Assembly: GCA_026119855.1 (NCBI GenBank)
Contig: JAOWBW010001302.1
Span: forward strand, 124,001-188,000
DNA: 64,000 nt
Source of the DNA: Campanula takesimana
Lineage: Eukaryota; Streptophyta; Magnoliopsida; Asterales; Campanulaceae
Reading direction: 5' to 3'
Shown here: piece by piece, positions 1 to 10,540 of the stretch
Layout of the letters: each line of letters begins with the position of its first letter
Numbering within the stretch: position 1 is the stretch's first letter
Position numbers and translations under genes: made by a program
The notes under the pieces: model-generated
The model's database searches: none
Seen by the model: only the letters and a program-made list of their open reading frames with translations
What the model was told of the DNA's origin: nothing

Positions 1-483
1 TTTCAAATATTTTTGATTCTACGCGATCCTAGCGACGATCTAAACACGTTTCATGTTTTAAGAAATGAGAGAAGATGAGAGGAAGAGGAAGTAAATGAAG
101 AGAGATGAAGAGAAGAAGACTTACCCTTTTTTTTTTCTTTTGAAGAGAGAGAGATGAATTGGGAAATGGGATGGAGAGAGTGAGGGAGAAGGTGAGGGAG
201 GTGAGGGGAGTAGGGAGGGAGTATGAAAATGTTTAAAAGATTTACACTTAGGCCCCCTCTCTCACACTACACACAAACTACACTCCCAACTAACAATTAA
301 GACCCAACATTTCTACACTAGCACAAATGACCCAAATAAAATGCTAGGCATAAATATTATAACACATAAATTGCACACATAATTATTTAAATAAATAATA
401 ATTTAAATAAATAAATAAGCAAATAATTAAATAATAATCATTTAATTGCTAATAAAATAGAGCCTATATTTCGGGTCGTGACA
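1..483 (-). mobile_element. C-family Ty3/gypsy LTR, terminal fragment
   Basis: The stretch matches the right-hand end of the LTRs of chromovirus C at about 30570-31052 and 37290-37765, including the words around TACGCGATC, GACGATCTAAAC and the terminal TTTCGGGTCGTGACA. It therefore ends at 483 with the LTR terminal TGACA. By analogy with C, the element lies on the minus strand. The rest of the LTR is left of the window, so solo LTR and full element cannot be told apart. It is inserted in the internal part of element A. Confidence 0.85.
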
Positions 484-2265
484 CACTGTCGGGATTTAAG
501 AAGCCCCAGTGTTACCCATGAGTAATCTGTACAATCGATGCTTATTTGACGGGGACCAAACTGCTTTGAGGAGTTGTCTCAAACCTGGTATTTATTTTGA
601 ACGGACACATATGTAAATCCGAACGAACTATGCTCGACCATTGTGAGTTCGATTCTTTCTTCCGAAGTAAGCCCCAGACCGATGATATGCAGCCCCAGAC
701 TGATAATGTACAGCCTAGATTTATGTTCATTCATTCGAGGGTATCTGCTCATTTGAGACTTTGAAGATCGGAGACTTTCATTTATTTGTCTTTCCTTGCT
801 GTGACAGTTTAAGGAATTGACAGGGGAAGGCACGAGGCCAATATTTTGGGAAGCAAAGGAAAATCTCGTGAGATTTTCGACATTTGTGTTTGTGCAGAAT
901 GAATTGACGGAAGGACGAGAGTAGGGGGAAGGCCCTAGACTCGAGGAAATTGCTCACGCTTTGAAGTCAATGACTCAAGATTAGAATTCGCATTAATGGT
1001 CAAGTACTTCAAAATCAAATTCAATTTAATTAATTTTAACTTTTTAGAAAAATCAGGTAATTCATTTGGACTCAAATTAGACCGCAACGGCTTGAGATGA
1101 GAACACAATTAAATAATTGTCATAGTTAGTGTCGTCTGTTGACCTCATGGGTGAGAGGTCCTCGTCGTCATCGCTGCGCCTTTCGAGATTGACTAGAAGC
1201 TGCACGACCTTTGACCGTTGGCTCCCTCAGTGTAAGGGGTTGGCATAGCATGTAGTGTTCCAACCAAGACACCAGTTGTCGTCTTTGATGGTGTCTGCCC
1301 AGGGTCAAAAGGTCATGATCCCCTTCGGTGTAGAGTCATTGAAAGACGTTCACCTTTTAGGTCTCTAACCTCTCAGTGTAAGGCCGGCTAAGAGCATGAG
1401 TCACCAATTGTCGTCGCTGATGGTGCTCGCTCAAAGGAGGTCAAAAATAATTTTGATAGTGTAAATAGTATGTATAAAGAATGAAGTAATGTAAAGGGAT
1501 AGAGAAGAATAGATTTTTTTTTGAACCCTCTCATTTTTTGCACTCATTTTTTTCCACCCTCTCCTTTTTTTTTCGATTTTTTTTTGCTTTTTTTTTTTCA
1601 CCCTCTCCTTTTTTTTCTCTCATTTTTTATTGTTTTTTTTATTTAGAGAAAGAAGAGGAAAAGGAGGGAAAATAAAATTTTGCAATGTACACATTTATTT
1701 AGAGAGAAGCGTGCAATTGCGGAAACAAAAAAATTTTGGTCTTCGGCCTTTTGATTAGCCACCTCAAATCTGTGTTGAATCGTCTTTCGGAGTCTCAATT
1801 GATTGACCGTCTTTGTTGACTCTATTGATCGCCTTTTTCGACTTCTTCGATCGCCTTCGTGGACTTAGTTCTCAACTTGATTAGTCGTAGTCTAAGATTA
1901 GTCCATTTTCATATTTAGCTCTTAATAAAGTGATTTTAAAAGGATGCGCGATTAAGAAGCACTTGATTATAAGGCGAATTCATTGACTGAAAACTTTTAT
2001 TAATAAGACAAACAAGAAATTAAAAGTAATACAAAAGGATTGACACGCAAATTTGACTTGGAAGACAAAGGAAAGTGTGAGCACATATTAAGACGGGCCC
2101 GAAATCAAAATGGATTGGAGTTGGGCGGTGTGCCCTATTCACAGCAAAAGAAAACCATCCATCGGGTCGTTGAACTTCTATTAGCACGAAGCATCACAAA
2201 TCCTCGTTGGTGGGCTGCGGTCATTATAGAAAAAGGAAATATTTTCCTCGGGGGTCGAGGAGCCC
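484..2265. other. Decayed internal region of element A, no gene seen
   Basis: No convincing coding region. It holds a CT/T-rich stretch (about 1510-1660), a diverged direct duplication (about 1227-1450) and short repeated words such as GCAGCCCCAGACTGAT near 680-715. The plus-strand reading frame at 2040-2309 has no recognisable motif and overlaps the minus-strand gag remnant. I take the region to be post-gag internal sequence of A, but that is inference from position. Confidence 0.5.
1227..1450. repeat. Diverged tandem duplication, about 145 bp unit
   Basis: The phrase CTCAGTGTAAGG occurs at about 1227 and again about 145 bp later. Both copies continue into related text (a CACCA-TTGTCGTC-TGATGGTG block followed by GCTC/GCCC and AAAGG/CAAAAGG). 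Only two diverged copies are visible. Confidence 0.5.
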
Positions 2266-2677
2266 CTAATATACTATCTTCGGTTGAAGTCGAGTCAGAG
2301 ATTTATTAATAACCCCGCTGTCGATGATATCCTGTATGACGTTCTTAAGAGACCAGCACGAATCAGTAGCATGTCCCGGCCATCGGTGATACTGGTAGAA
2401 CTCAAGAGGGTTCCACCCTTCGGGTAATGGGTGGGGAGATCGGTACTTCTTCAAAGGTTTCAAGAGCCCATGAAAAATCAGAACTCGTAGGATTTGAGAC
2501 ATTGGTGTACATAGATCATCAAAGAACCTATCTGTTGCAGATGTGGGTCTCTCAATGACCTCCTCATCGATAAGGCTCTGGATAGCTTGTCGAAGCAAGA
2601 AGCAATTATCTGTTTCATGACCGCTTGATTGGTGATACAGGCAGTAAGCAGTAGGTTCCCATAGTTTGACTGGTGGC
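2266..2677 (-). pseudogene. gag: Element A gag, C-terminal part
   Basis: Capsid/nucleocapsid-side fragment of a gypsy Gag, read leftward from 2677. It carries two knuckle-like blocks: C-L-Y-H-x4-G-H-E-T-D-N-C near 2655-2610 and F-Y-Q-Y-H-x4-G-H-A-T-D-S-C near 2400-2350. Each is followed by a hydrophobic I-Q-x2-I-D helix, a pattern known from Tat/Ogre-type Gag. Before the second block is a D-L-x-T-P-M ... G-L-L-K-P module that also occurs before the first block (in the other fragment, 13753-13900). The frame ends at a stop at 2266. The right edge is the B insertion; the frame continues into 13753 with the codons of the target duplication shared. Confidence 0.75.
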
Positions 2678-3225
2678 TGTAGACACCCCGATCTCGCACA
2701 CCCTAAAACCTACCCTTAAATCGGTCTAAAGCGCGATAATCGACCTAAACCCCCAGATTTGGCTGCACGGACTACCGTACACCTTATCGGTACATCGGAT
2801 GCAAAAACCGAATCCGGATTCATGATCAGGGCTCAAAACCGAGTAAAAAGGTCCATCCTCGAAATTTCGCGTACCGGGACCCCTCGCCGGGTCCCGCACT
2901 GCTTTAAAAGCCTTTTACCCGTCATCTAATGCATCTAAAATATTATCTATGTTTTTCCTTTCTTTCTAACATTTTTTAGGTACACTGTCTTGACCAGAAA
3001 AATCAACCGAGCAACTTTCCTGTTGGACCCGCGGGCAACCGGGACACCGGAGCGCGCACAACGAAGCATTTGCGGAGTGGAAAGCCGGAGCTGGAACGAA
3101 CGTGCACAAGACATGCCCGGACCAGCCCCTTCGTGCCACTTGGCATGGTTTGATTGGTCAAGAGAATTAATTTAAAAATGAAAATTGGGCACCAAGTTTG
3201 GGGTGTACGGCGGAGCACTTTAAAC

Positions 3226-3239
3226 TGCACGGCCGTGCA
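3226..3239. promoter_or_regulatory. Perfect 14-bp palindrome in LTR B
   Basis: TGCACGGCCGTGCA is a perfect palindrome with an ACGGCCGT core. The same 14-mer is kept in LTR A at 17604-17617 although the surrounding sequence has diverged. Compare the multi-copy arrays in the G, C and E LTRs. Confidence 0.5.
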
Positions 3240-4697
3240 ACCCCTTTTCCAGCTTTTTTTGTTTTTCAACCTACAATGATGTTTTGCCCCATTTTCTTCC
3301 TCTTCCTCTTCACTCTTTCACCTCCACCACAACTTTACTTCCTCCCTCCTCTACCCCTACTATAGGGGTATTCTTGACCACCATTCTCACCTCCCTCCTC
3401 TCTCTAATGACTACCCCAAATGGCCTCCCTCACTCCCACACTTCTAACACTCTTGATTCTAACAATTCCTCTCATTCTCTCTAACCAAAAACTCTCTCAA
3501 CTCTCTCCAAAACAATCAGCCCCTAAACACCTCCTCCACCATATTCATAGCCCCACCAAGTGGCTACCACCAAACCACCACTAAACCACCAATAAACCAC
3601 CACAAAACAACCACTACAACACCACAAAAACAACTCAACTCAAGCAATTCAAGTCTTCCAACTCTCAAACGAACATCAAACAACAAAAAAGCCTTCCCTT
3701 GAAAGCAAAGGAAGCACACCACCCCCTAACCTAGGTAAGTTTTCCATTTGTAATTCATAGATTTGATGTAATGTAAGTTTATATGTGTTAGTTGGGAGTC
3801 TAGCCAACTAATGACTAGATCTCTCCTATTATATATGTAATCTATGTTTTAGCTTTGTAAATAAACATGTTTAATGTATTCCAAATGTTTGAATATCTGT
3901 TCTAGCATGTGTATATATGTTTTGGGTTCATTTTGGTGTCAGTCTCATGCTTTAAATCATAAATCCCAGCAAGATATGATTCATTTGCTCAGCATGCTCA
4001 CAATCTGTCCTCTCCTTTTTCTTTCTTGATTATCTTCATTTTTGTCTATGTTTGTTCATAAATAGACACATGATAATGTTAATAGAACATTAATAAACAA
4101 TTTCCCCAAGTTCCATGCGTTTTTCTCTGAGTTCATGCCATGTTTTGAAGCCTATCTTCATGCCATGTATAATCTGTCCAGCATGTTCAGTTTCAACCAA
4201 GCCTTTTGATGAGCTTTTTACTCAATCATAACTTCTTTTCTAGATCTAGATTAAAACATAAAAGTTTCTCCTTATATATCTAATATGATTCTTGCCAAGT
4301 TTCGTGGTCTAAATCCATGTCTAGATCATGGTTTGATAGGTATTTTCGTAGTCCAAACCTGCTGCTGCACCTTTTGACTAACCTGGGTTTTCAAGTCTAA
4401 AAACCTATCAAAACTCGATTTTCAATCCAAAGTCAAAACATGAAAATTGTTCTTAAAAGACTAATAAAGATGATCATGTTTTTTAAACGATTTTATGACC
4501 TAAGGAAAGGCTTCTTTCCATTTTTTAAATCAAGTATTTGCTCCCAGATTCATAATTCTCAGATTCTGACATGTAAATGTCAGATGTCTTTTGGAGTATC
4601 AAAACTTACTTTCTGACCTTGAAACTTGGCACACATTATGTTTAATATGTGGCCTTCAACTTCCATGTTTTGAGTGTTTCTAGATTCTTAAGTTATA

Positions 4698-4991
4698 CTC
4701 CCTCCGTTCTCTTTTAAATGACGTTTTAGCCCAAAACACAACAACCAATAATCCCATTAATCATACCTCCAAATTCATATATACCCTTCTCCTTCATATT
4801 AACTCTTTACCTCCCTAACATAATTAATGTGTCCCTTCTCACATGCATACATGGGAATATGGAAAGAGAAGCTGACTGATGGCAATAAAGATGGACTATT
4901 TGGTCCATTGCACCAAACCAACACAAGAACGTCAAATAAATAGGAAAAAGAATGGAACTCCAAAACGTCTTTTAAAAAGGAACGGAGGGAG
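4698..4991. mobile_element. Stowaway-type MITE
   Basis: It is flanked by TA dinucleotides (4696-4697 and 4992-4993) and bounded by terminal inverted repeats beginning CTCCCTCCGTTC. About 30 bp at each end pair with few mismatches. This terminus is the classic Stowaway (Tc1/mariner-related) signature. At 294 bp it has no transposase. It sits in LTR B, just left of element D. Confidence 0.9.
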
Positions 4992-5031
4992 TAATAGAGT
5001 AAATTGTTCATCAAGGTCTGGTAAGCCATCT

Positions 5032-6028
5032 TGTTAGTGCAGAAATGTGGTGTTATCACAAGTGCTGCCGACAGTGTTACCCCAGACGAGATTTATAATA
5101 GTTTCATCATTTATTCACAAAATTATTAGATATTAATGTTTAATATTTGGTGCAAGTTTAATGTTATTTGTAAGTCAAAATAACCATTAAAGGTTGCTCA
5201 AAATAATGGAGCTACAATTATGGAAATGGTTGAAGGAAGATTTATGCATAAAAGAAGATTTATGCGTAATTCTTGAAGCAAGAGGAAAACGTGGGATTGG
5301 ACGTGTTCAAAGGCTGAGTTTGTTCACAAAGAGTACAAGCTTTGTACAGCTCGAAGGTACAAGAAGAAGAAGCAAAGACATGGGCACCAAGAAGTTTGTT
5401 CCTACAATTTAGGACATGTGGAAAATCTCATCCCCAAGGCTAGGCCACTCCTCTCCATCACTCCACCACGTTTTTGATCAACTACCCAGCCATGTTTTGA
5501 GTATTTCCCAAGCACTTCAAGCCTATAAATATCAAGGAGGATGAAGATTGAAAAGAGGACAACATACAACACACATCTTGAGCAGAGAGCTCACATATTC
5601 TTAGACCATTGTTGCTAGTAATGTTATAACACTCATTCCAACATTACAATCTAGTTCTTGAATGATCTATTTGTTGAAGGCTAAATTGGTCTAGCCTTTT
5701 GATTGTGATGTGAGTGTTATTTCTTTATTGAAGGTTCTTGTATCTAGCACATTTTGTACTCTTTATTTTCTTTAGAAGATAGGAGTTGTTTAGACTTTGT
5801 ACTTAAGAGAAATACTTATAGTGAAAGTATTTTTTGGCCATGAGGCTACCACAAGTTATATATTTATATAACTTGTGAAAATATTATCTCTCTGTCTCAA
5901 ATTTTCGCTGCAAACTCGTTTTTAAAATTGTTTTAATTCGGGTGTGTGTGTGTTGTCTGAAGTGTTATCGTTGGACTGCCAACACCTTTGATAACACTTT
6001 ATAAAACCCAAGGCCATTGACGTTTTCA
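5032..6028 (+). repeat. 5' LTR of element D
   Basis: TGTTAGTGC...GTTTTCA, 997 bp. A TATA box TATAAAT lies at 5524-5530 after GCC, followed about 60-100 bp downstream by a plausible transcript start region. It pairs with 12020-13018. Confidence 0.92.
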
Positions 6029-6030
6029 AT

Positions 6031-6042
6031 TGGTATCAGAGC
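6031..6042 (+). other. Primer-binding site of D (initiator tRNA-Met type)
   Basis: TGGTATCAGAGC starts two bases after the LTR end. It is the complement of the 3' end of plant initiator methionine tRNA, the usual primer of plant copia elements. Confidence 0.9.
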
Positions 6043-6079
6043 TGGACACTTGACATACTAAGTGTTTGGTCCAGTTGTC

Positions 6080-6743
6080 ATGGCTTTAGGTCTTGCTAAT
6101 CTATCTCTTTAGAGACTTTCTATTCTTGATGGCTCAAATCATGATTCCCTAAGTGAGAGTGTGGTAAGAGAGTCATCATACATTAATGAACCTGACCAAT
6201 CAGCCATGTTGACCACGGTTTGGGAGCAATCATTGTCAGATTCAGAAGGTGTTGTGTCTGGTGTTGCCCGGAGTGTGATAACACCAAGCCCAACACTGAG
6301 CAGGTATAATACTTCCGTTTTTTCTGACATTTTATGCTTTCATGGTTCAATTGATGTTGATACAGGAAGTACGGATGAGAATGATTTAAGCAAAGATGAG
6401 CTCATTGATGGGCTAAAGGATCTCTACGAGGCGCTTTTTAAAGAATGGAAAATAGAGCACATGAAGGTAGAGATTTTAACAAAGGAGAAGGATGAGTTAA
6501 AAAACTCAAATGATGAGTTGAGAAACTCATTGACAAAGCTGGAGGTCCTCCTTTCAAAAAGGGATGTTGAACTTGATAAGGTGAGGTCGAAATTGACCTT
6601 AGCTGAAGCCACTTTCAAAAAGCTCAACACCGGAACTTCAAAGTTGGATGAAGTACGCAAGTTGGATAAGCCTCGTAGGGCAGGTATTGGGTTTCAAAAT
6701 TATTTTGACAATGTTCTTAAACATCTTTTGATGAAAATTTACA
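6080..6743 (+). pseudogene. gag: Element D gag, 5' fragment
   Basis: The likely start is the ATG at 6080, shortly after the PBS. The frame meets TAG at 6110-6112 and resumes without stop to the E insertion at 6744. The short L-D-G-S-N stretch after the start resembles the beginning of copia Gag, but the body of the capsid domain is missing. What remains from about 6380 is a charged coiled-coil region (repeats of K-D-E-L-K-N-S / E-L-R-N-S-L and L-S-K-R-D-V-E-L-D-K) ending in an L-N-T-G-T-S-K-L-D-E motif, which is typical of the C-terminal part of Sirevirus Gag. The frame continues after E at 9220. Confidence 0.75.
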
Positions 6744-7184
6744 TGCCCCCAGGTCCCGGGATCCCCTAATAGAACCTCGAACCTGGATGCGCGTGACTAA
6801 CAAGAATCAAGAACTAACAACAAACTGGATGACAACTGTTTATAACAAACTGACATGATATATATACTCTAGAGTAAGGAGCTAAGATAGCTCACACCAC
6901 GAGTTCTAGACAAGAAAATTTAAACCAACATGATTATACACAGCGGAAACATGCCTAGCACATATGCTGGCATTACAAGATGTCTAAAGAAAACAAGAGA
7001 CAACAAGTCTACCAAAAAATACTGAGTTACAACACCCATAATGCAACGTCCTCACCAAAGTGTAAAAGGACCACAATTCCCAAAAGAATAACCACCTGAG
7101 TAGTAAGCTCCCTGCTATGTCGAGCCTCACTGCGCACTATCACTAGCCTTCATTTGATCTAAGGAAAACAAATAAACAAGGAAC

Positions 7185-7206
7185 GGGGTGAGATAAATCT
7201 CAGTAA
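7185..7206. promoter_or_regulatory. Conserved LTR block GGGGTGAGATAAATCTCA in E
   Basis: The block contains the inverted repeat GAGAT-AA-ATCTC. It is also found at about 50027 (E2), 29336 (C left LTR), 36073 (C right LTR) and 62547 (last LTR), always about 370-440 bp from the left LTR end. It is one of very few stretches kept between the C and E families. Confidence 0.55.
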
Positions 7207-7904
7207 GCTATTAGATGCAACTACATGACATGTTATCATGCAATTCAAGTAGATACTCAAGTAATCATATATCAAGAATCATCAAGTAACAAGTATATGA
7301 GAGGCTAAGCCACTCATCAAGTAGCACATAAGGCTAAACAAGCAAGTTATAAAGGATATTGCTTCCTTCCTTATTCCTCCCAAGAATATCATTGTTGTTG
7401 TAGCTTGTATTACTTTGACAATCACTATCAATAACAAGAAACTGCTTATTCAGTATATATCAGAAGACCCGGTAACCAGTGTCATTCCCAAGATCAAAAC
7501 TCACGAGGTGTTCAAGAGTTTAGCATTCACTTAAGTCAGGCGTATTTCTCCAACCAAGGAAGCTATGCCCTTACTATGGCCGGTAGTAAGAGGTCAAGTG
7601 CAAATACATAGGGACCCGATTATCACTTAAGCCCCAGCTCTCGCGATAAGCGTGAACCTATATATTTCCGAACAAGCAAGGAGAACCAGCTGGACTCACA
7701 CAAGAATGTACAAGTAGGTCTTTACTTGAACTACCGGAGAAGAACTAATCCAAAAGTAGTGGACTAGCTCAACAAGGAACATGCTTCAAGTAATCAAGAA
7801 GTCACCTTGTTATCAAGCAACTATATGCAATGTTTGCACACACACAACAAGAACATGTCTCATACAAGTTAGTGCTTGTTCATAGCACTTTCTAGTTCAT
7901 TACC

Positions 7905-8105
7905 TTACATATGTATTGGCATCAAGTCATGTACAAGATTTTATTATCTTATATTCAAGTCTTAATCCAATTCTTTGGATGTTCAAGTCATGCACAAGAT
8001 TTTATTGTCTGATACTTCAAGTTATAATTATAATCTTTGGACATTCAAGCATGCATAAGAGTTATGCATTTACTCTTACAAAATTATAATCCTATTCTTA
8101 GGATG
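7905..8105. repeat. Short tandem repeat in LTR E
   Basis: About three diverged units of roughly 60 bp share the phrases TCTTTGGATGTTCAAGTCATG, ACAAGATTTTATT and CTTATACTTCAAGT. The phrase TTAGTGCTTGTTCATAGCAC also recurs (near 7870 and 8175). The same array, with more units, is in E2 near 51300-51600. Confidence 0.65.
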
Positions 8106-8401
8106 TTCAAGTCTAAAACTTTGTTCTAATGCCCCTAAGGTGCACAATCATTGGTTCCAAGACAAGTATAACACATTAGTGCTTGTTCATAGCACTTTCA
8201 AGACATAAAAAAGAGTTACTACTCTTATACTTAAGTTCTCATTCTAATTCAATGAGAACTCATGTTCATGACCAAGTTCTAATGCCCCAAAAGGTACATA
8301 TACACTTGTTAGGACATCTTATACTAAGGCTTTATGCCTTAGGAGGGATAAACTTTCATCTCCATTTAGCTTAAAACACTTTTGTGAAATAGGGGTTCTG
8401 G

Positions 8402-8480
8402 GTGGTCGCCCAACCCCAGCCTAGGCGGTCTCCCAAGATCACATTTGTTGAAACCCAAGTCTGATGATATGGGCGGTCGC
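8402..8480. promoter_or_regulatory. GC-rich word array in LTR E
   Basis: Three words related to GCGGTCGC start at 8402 (GTGGTCGC), 8425 (GCGGTCTC) and 8473 (GCGGTCGC), each followed by a CCCAA-like tail. Spacing is 23 then 48 bp, close to the 22-50 spacing seen in C, E2, G and G'. A fourth word is not present at the expected position. Confidence 0.5.
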
Positions 8481-9219
8481 CCAAGGCCTAAATCAGCAAA
8501 AACCCAATTTCTTTCCCAGGCTTAGAATTCTCCGTCCCAAGCGTAGGAGTAACTTTCTATTAACATTTTAACAAACCCAATAGTGCATAACATGCTTAAA
8601 CCACTATTCCAAGTTACTCTTTCTTTTCCCGTACAGTATATTTATACTCCCGTTGTCCCAAAATTACAAGTATCACAAAAATTGCCCCAAACACGAAATT
8701 AACAAACACAAGTATCAGGAATAACATATATGCATGTTATTACAAGCAAGGGGGAGCTAATAACTTACTTAGTCCGAAATCAAATTTACCCAAATAAATT
8801 TCTGATCGGCCTGGAACGCTCTATTCAACGCCACGAATATTTATCCGGGATCAAAATCAAGAACGGAGGGATAATTAAGCTCGAGGAGTCGAGAATAGGG
8901 TAAAAACCTAACCCTAGCTTTTAGAACAGAGGAAGAATGAGAAGATTTGAGAATTTGCTTTCTCAGTAAAGCAAACAACATGATATACTTAACAACTTCT
9001 GGGAAATGACAACTAGGCCCCTCAAGTTTCACTTTTAATAAAAAGGCCCCTAAAGTCAAATTTTCACAAATGACCCAAAAGTCAAAGCTAAACATTTAAC
9101 CACCTTAATATTCTAAAGAAGTTAAGAAATTAACCCAATTAAAACTAACACATAATATGCAAGTTCAAGTATTTAACAAGTAAGTCAAATATTTAACGAG
9201 AATAAGGATGGGCATTACA

Positions 9220-10180
9220 AAAATGACAAAACTATTTTTGTGAAAGAAAAAGCAATTAAAAAGGTTTATTCAATGAAAAGTCCACGAAAAGAAAGTTTAT
9301 ATGTCATTATTGTAATGCTCATGGACACATTAAACCTTTTTGTTATAAACTAAAAAATACTTTGTCTATAAACAGGATGTCGTCACCTGTGTGGCCCAAC
9401 ATCAGTGACAACACTAATTCTCAGAATCAGGTGTTGCCAGAAATGTTGCCCAACACTAGTGATAACACTCTTGGACAGAAAATCAATATTGTTGACACAA
9501 AATTTTTTGTACCCAAGACCGGTGTAAAATATGATGATGTTTACACTACCTTAAAGACTAACGATGCACGTTCATGGTACTTTGATAGTGGATGTTCACG
9601 CCACATGACGGGTAACAAAAACTTTTTAAAAAACCATGAATCCGTTTGTGGATGCTTAGTGACTTACGGGGGAGGAACCAAAAGTGAAATTGTTGGGAAA
9701 GGGACACTAGATATTCCTGGATTCCCAAAATTGAGTAATGTATTGCATGTTCGAGGGTTGATGGCCAACCTGATTAGCATAGGACAATTGTGTGATGAAG
9801 ACTTGGAGGTAAAGTTTAATAAAAATACTTGTGAAGTTTTTAATCACACTAACACTTATGTTATGACAGGAAAAAGGTCTAATGACACGTGTTATCATGC
9901 TTATGGACAAGAAACATGCAATAGAGCTCAAGTAGATGACACAATTTTGTGGCACCTAAAGTTACTAGACTCTACAGAACATTCAAGAGATGCTGAAGTC
10001 TCAGATTTCGGAACAAATGTTGGCCCCAGAGTTGGACCAGGTGTTAGCCATAGTGTTATAACACCAGAGGTAACACCCATGGCAACACCAGAGGTCAGTC
10101 CAGTTACACAAAATAAAATTCATGAAAACCTTTATGAGGCTGTTCATGATCAGGTCAAGAGACATCCCTTAAGACTCTGA
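9220..10180 (+). pseudogene. pol: Element D zinc knuckle, protease and integrase start
   Basis: After the E insertion the frame carries a CCHC zinc knuckle (C-H-Y-C-N-A-H-G-H-I-K-P-F-C, 9302-9343), then an aspartic protease with W-Y-F-D-S-G-C-S-R-H-M-T-G near 9573-9611. It continues to the GAG-pre-integrase region with I-L-W-H-L-K near 9944-9961. The integrase catalytic core is missing: the frame jumps to a segment with V-I-T-P-E-V-T-P repeats that resembles the linker between integrase and RT, and ends at 10180. The protease core D-S-G is intact. Confidence 0.8.
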
Positions 10181-10540
10181 GAGAATCATCACATATCCCA
10201 AATGATAGGGAGAGTAAGTGATGGGATACAAACAAGACCGGGTGATTATCGAGAAATCGTAAGGTATGTTTGTATGTCTACCACATACGCTAAGGTAAGA
10301 CACTCTTGTTTTGTATTTTCTCTTGCACCTGTAATTGTTTTTGAGACATTTAAAGATGGTGATTAGATTCAAGTTATGCAATATAAGCTTGAACAATTTA
10401 CTCATAATGATACTTGGATTCGTCATCACTTTTTAAGAGTTTTGGTTGAAAAGAAAATTATTCAAATAGAGCATATTAATACTAAATATTCAATTGCTAC
10501 AACTTTTACCAAATTTTTGAATTTTTGTCTCAATTAATCT
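10181..10540 (+). pseudogene. pol: Element D RT/RNase H scraps
   Basis: Conceptual translation gives first the pre-RT segment (I-G-R-V-S-D-G-I-Q-T-R), then the N-terminal edge of copia RT (F-K-D-G-D-*-I-Q-V-M-Q-Y-K-L-E-Q-F). It then runs directly into the C-terminal end of RNase H (H-H-F-L-R, V-E-K-K-I-I-Q-I-E-H-I-N-T-K). The whole catalytic RT and most of RNase H are deleted between about 10410 and 10430. Several stops are present. Confidence 0.65.

Larger units (their letters stand above)
6744..9214 (-). mobile_element. Solo LTR E (gypsy, C-like)
   Basis: Bounded by TGCCC...GGGCA and a perfect 5-bp target duplication TTACA (6739-6743 and 9215-9219), 2471 bp, with no internal domain. The host gag frame is continuous when it is removed. 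The conserved block GGGGTGAGATAAATCTCA at 7185 lies at the same distance from the left end as in the C-family LTRs, which suggests a chromovirus (Tekay-like) LTR in minus orientation. It holds three near-copies of a roughly 60-bp repeat (about 7905-8105) and a three-member GC word array (8402-8480). It is related to the truncated copy E2 at 49622-52703. Confidence 0.88.

Noticed and set aside
2040..2309. Plus-strand frame of 89 codons
   Set aside because: It overlaps the minus-strand gag remnant of A and has no motif.
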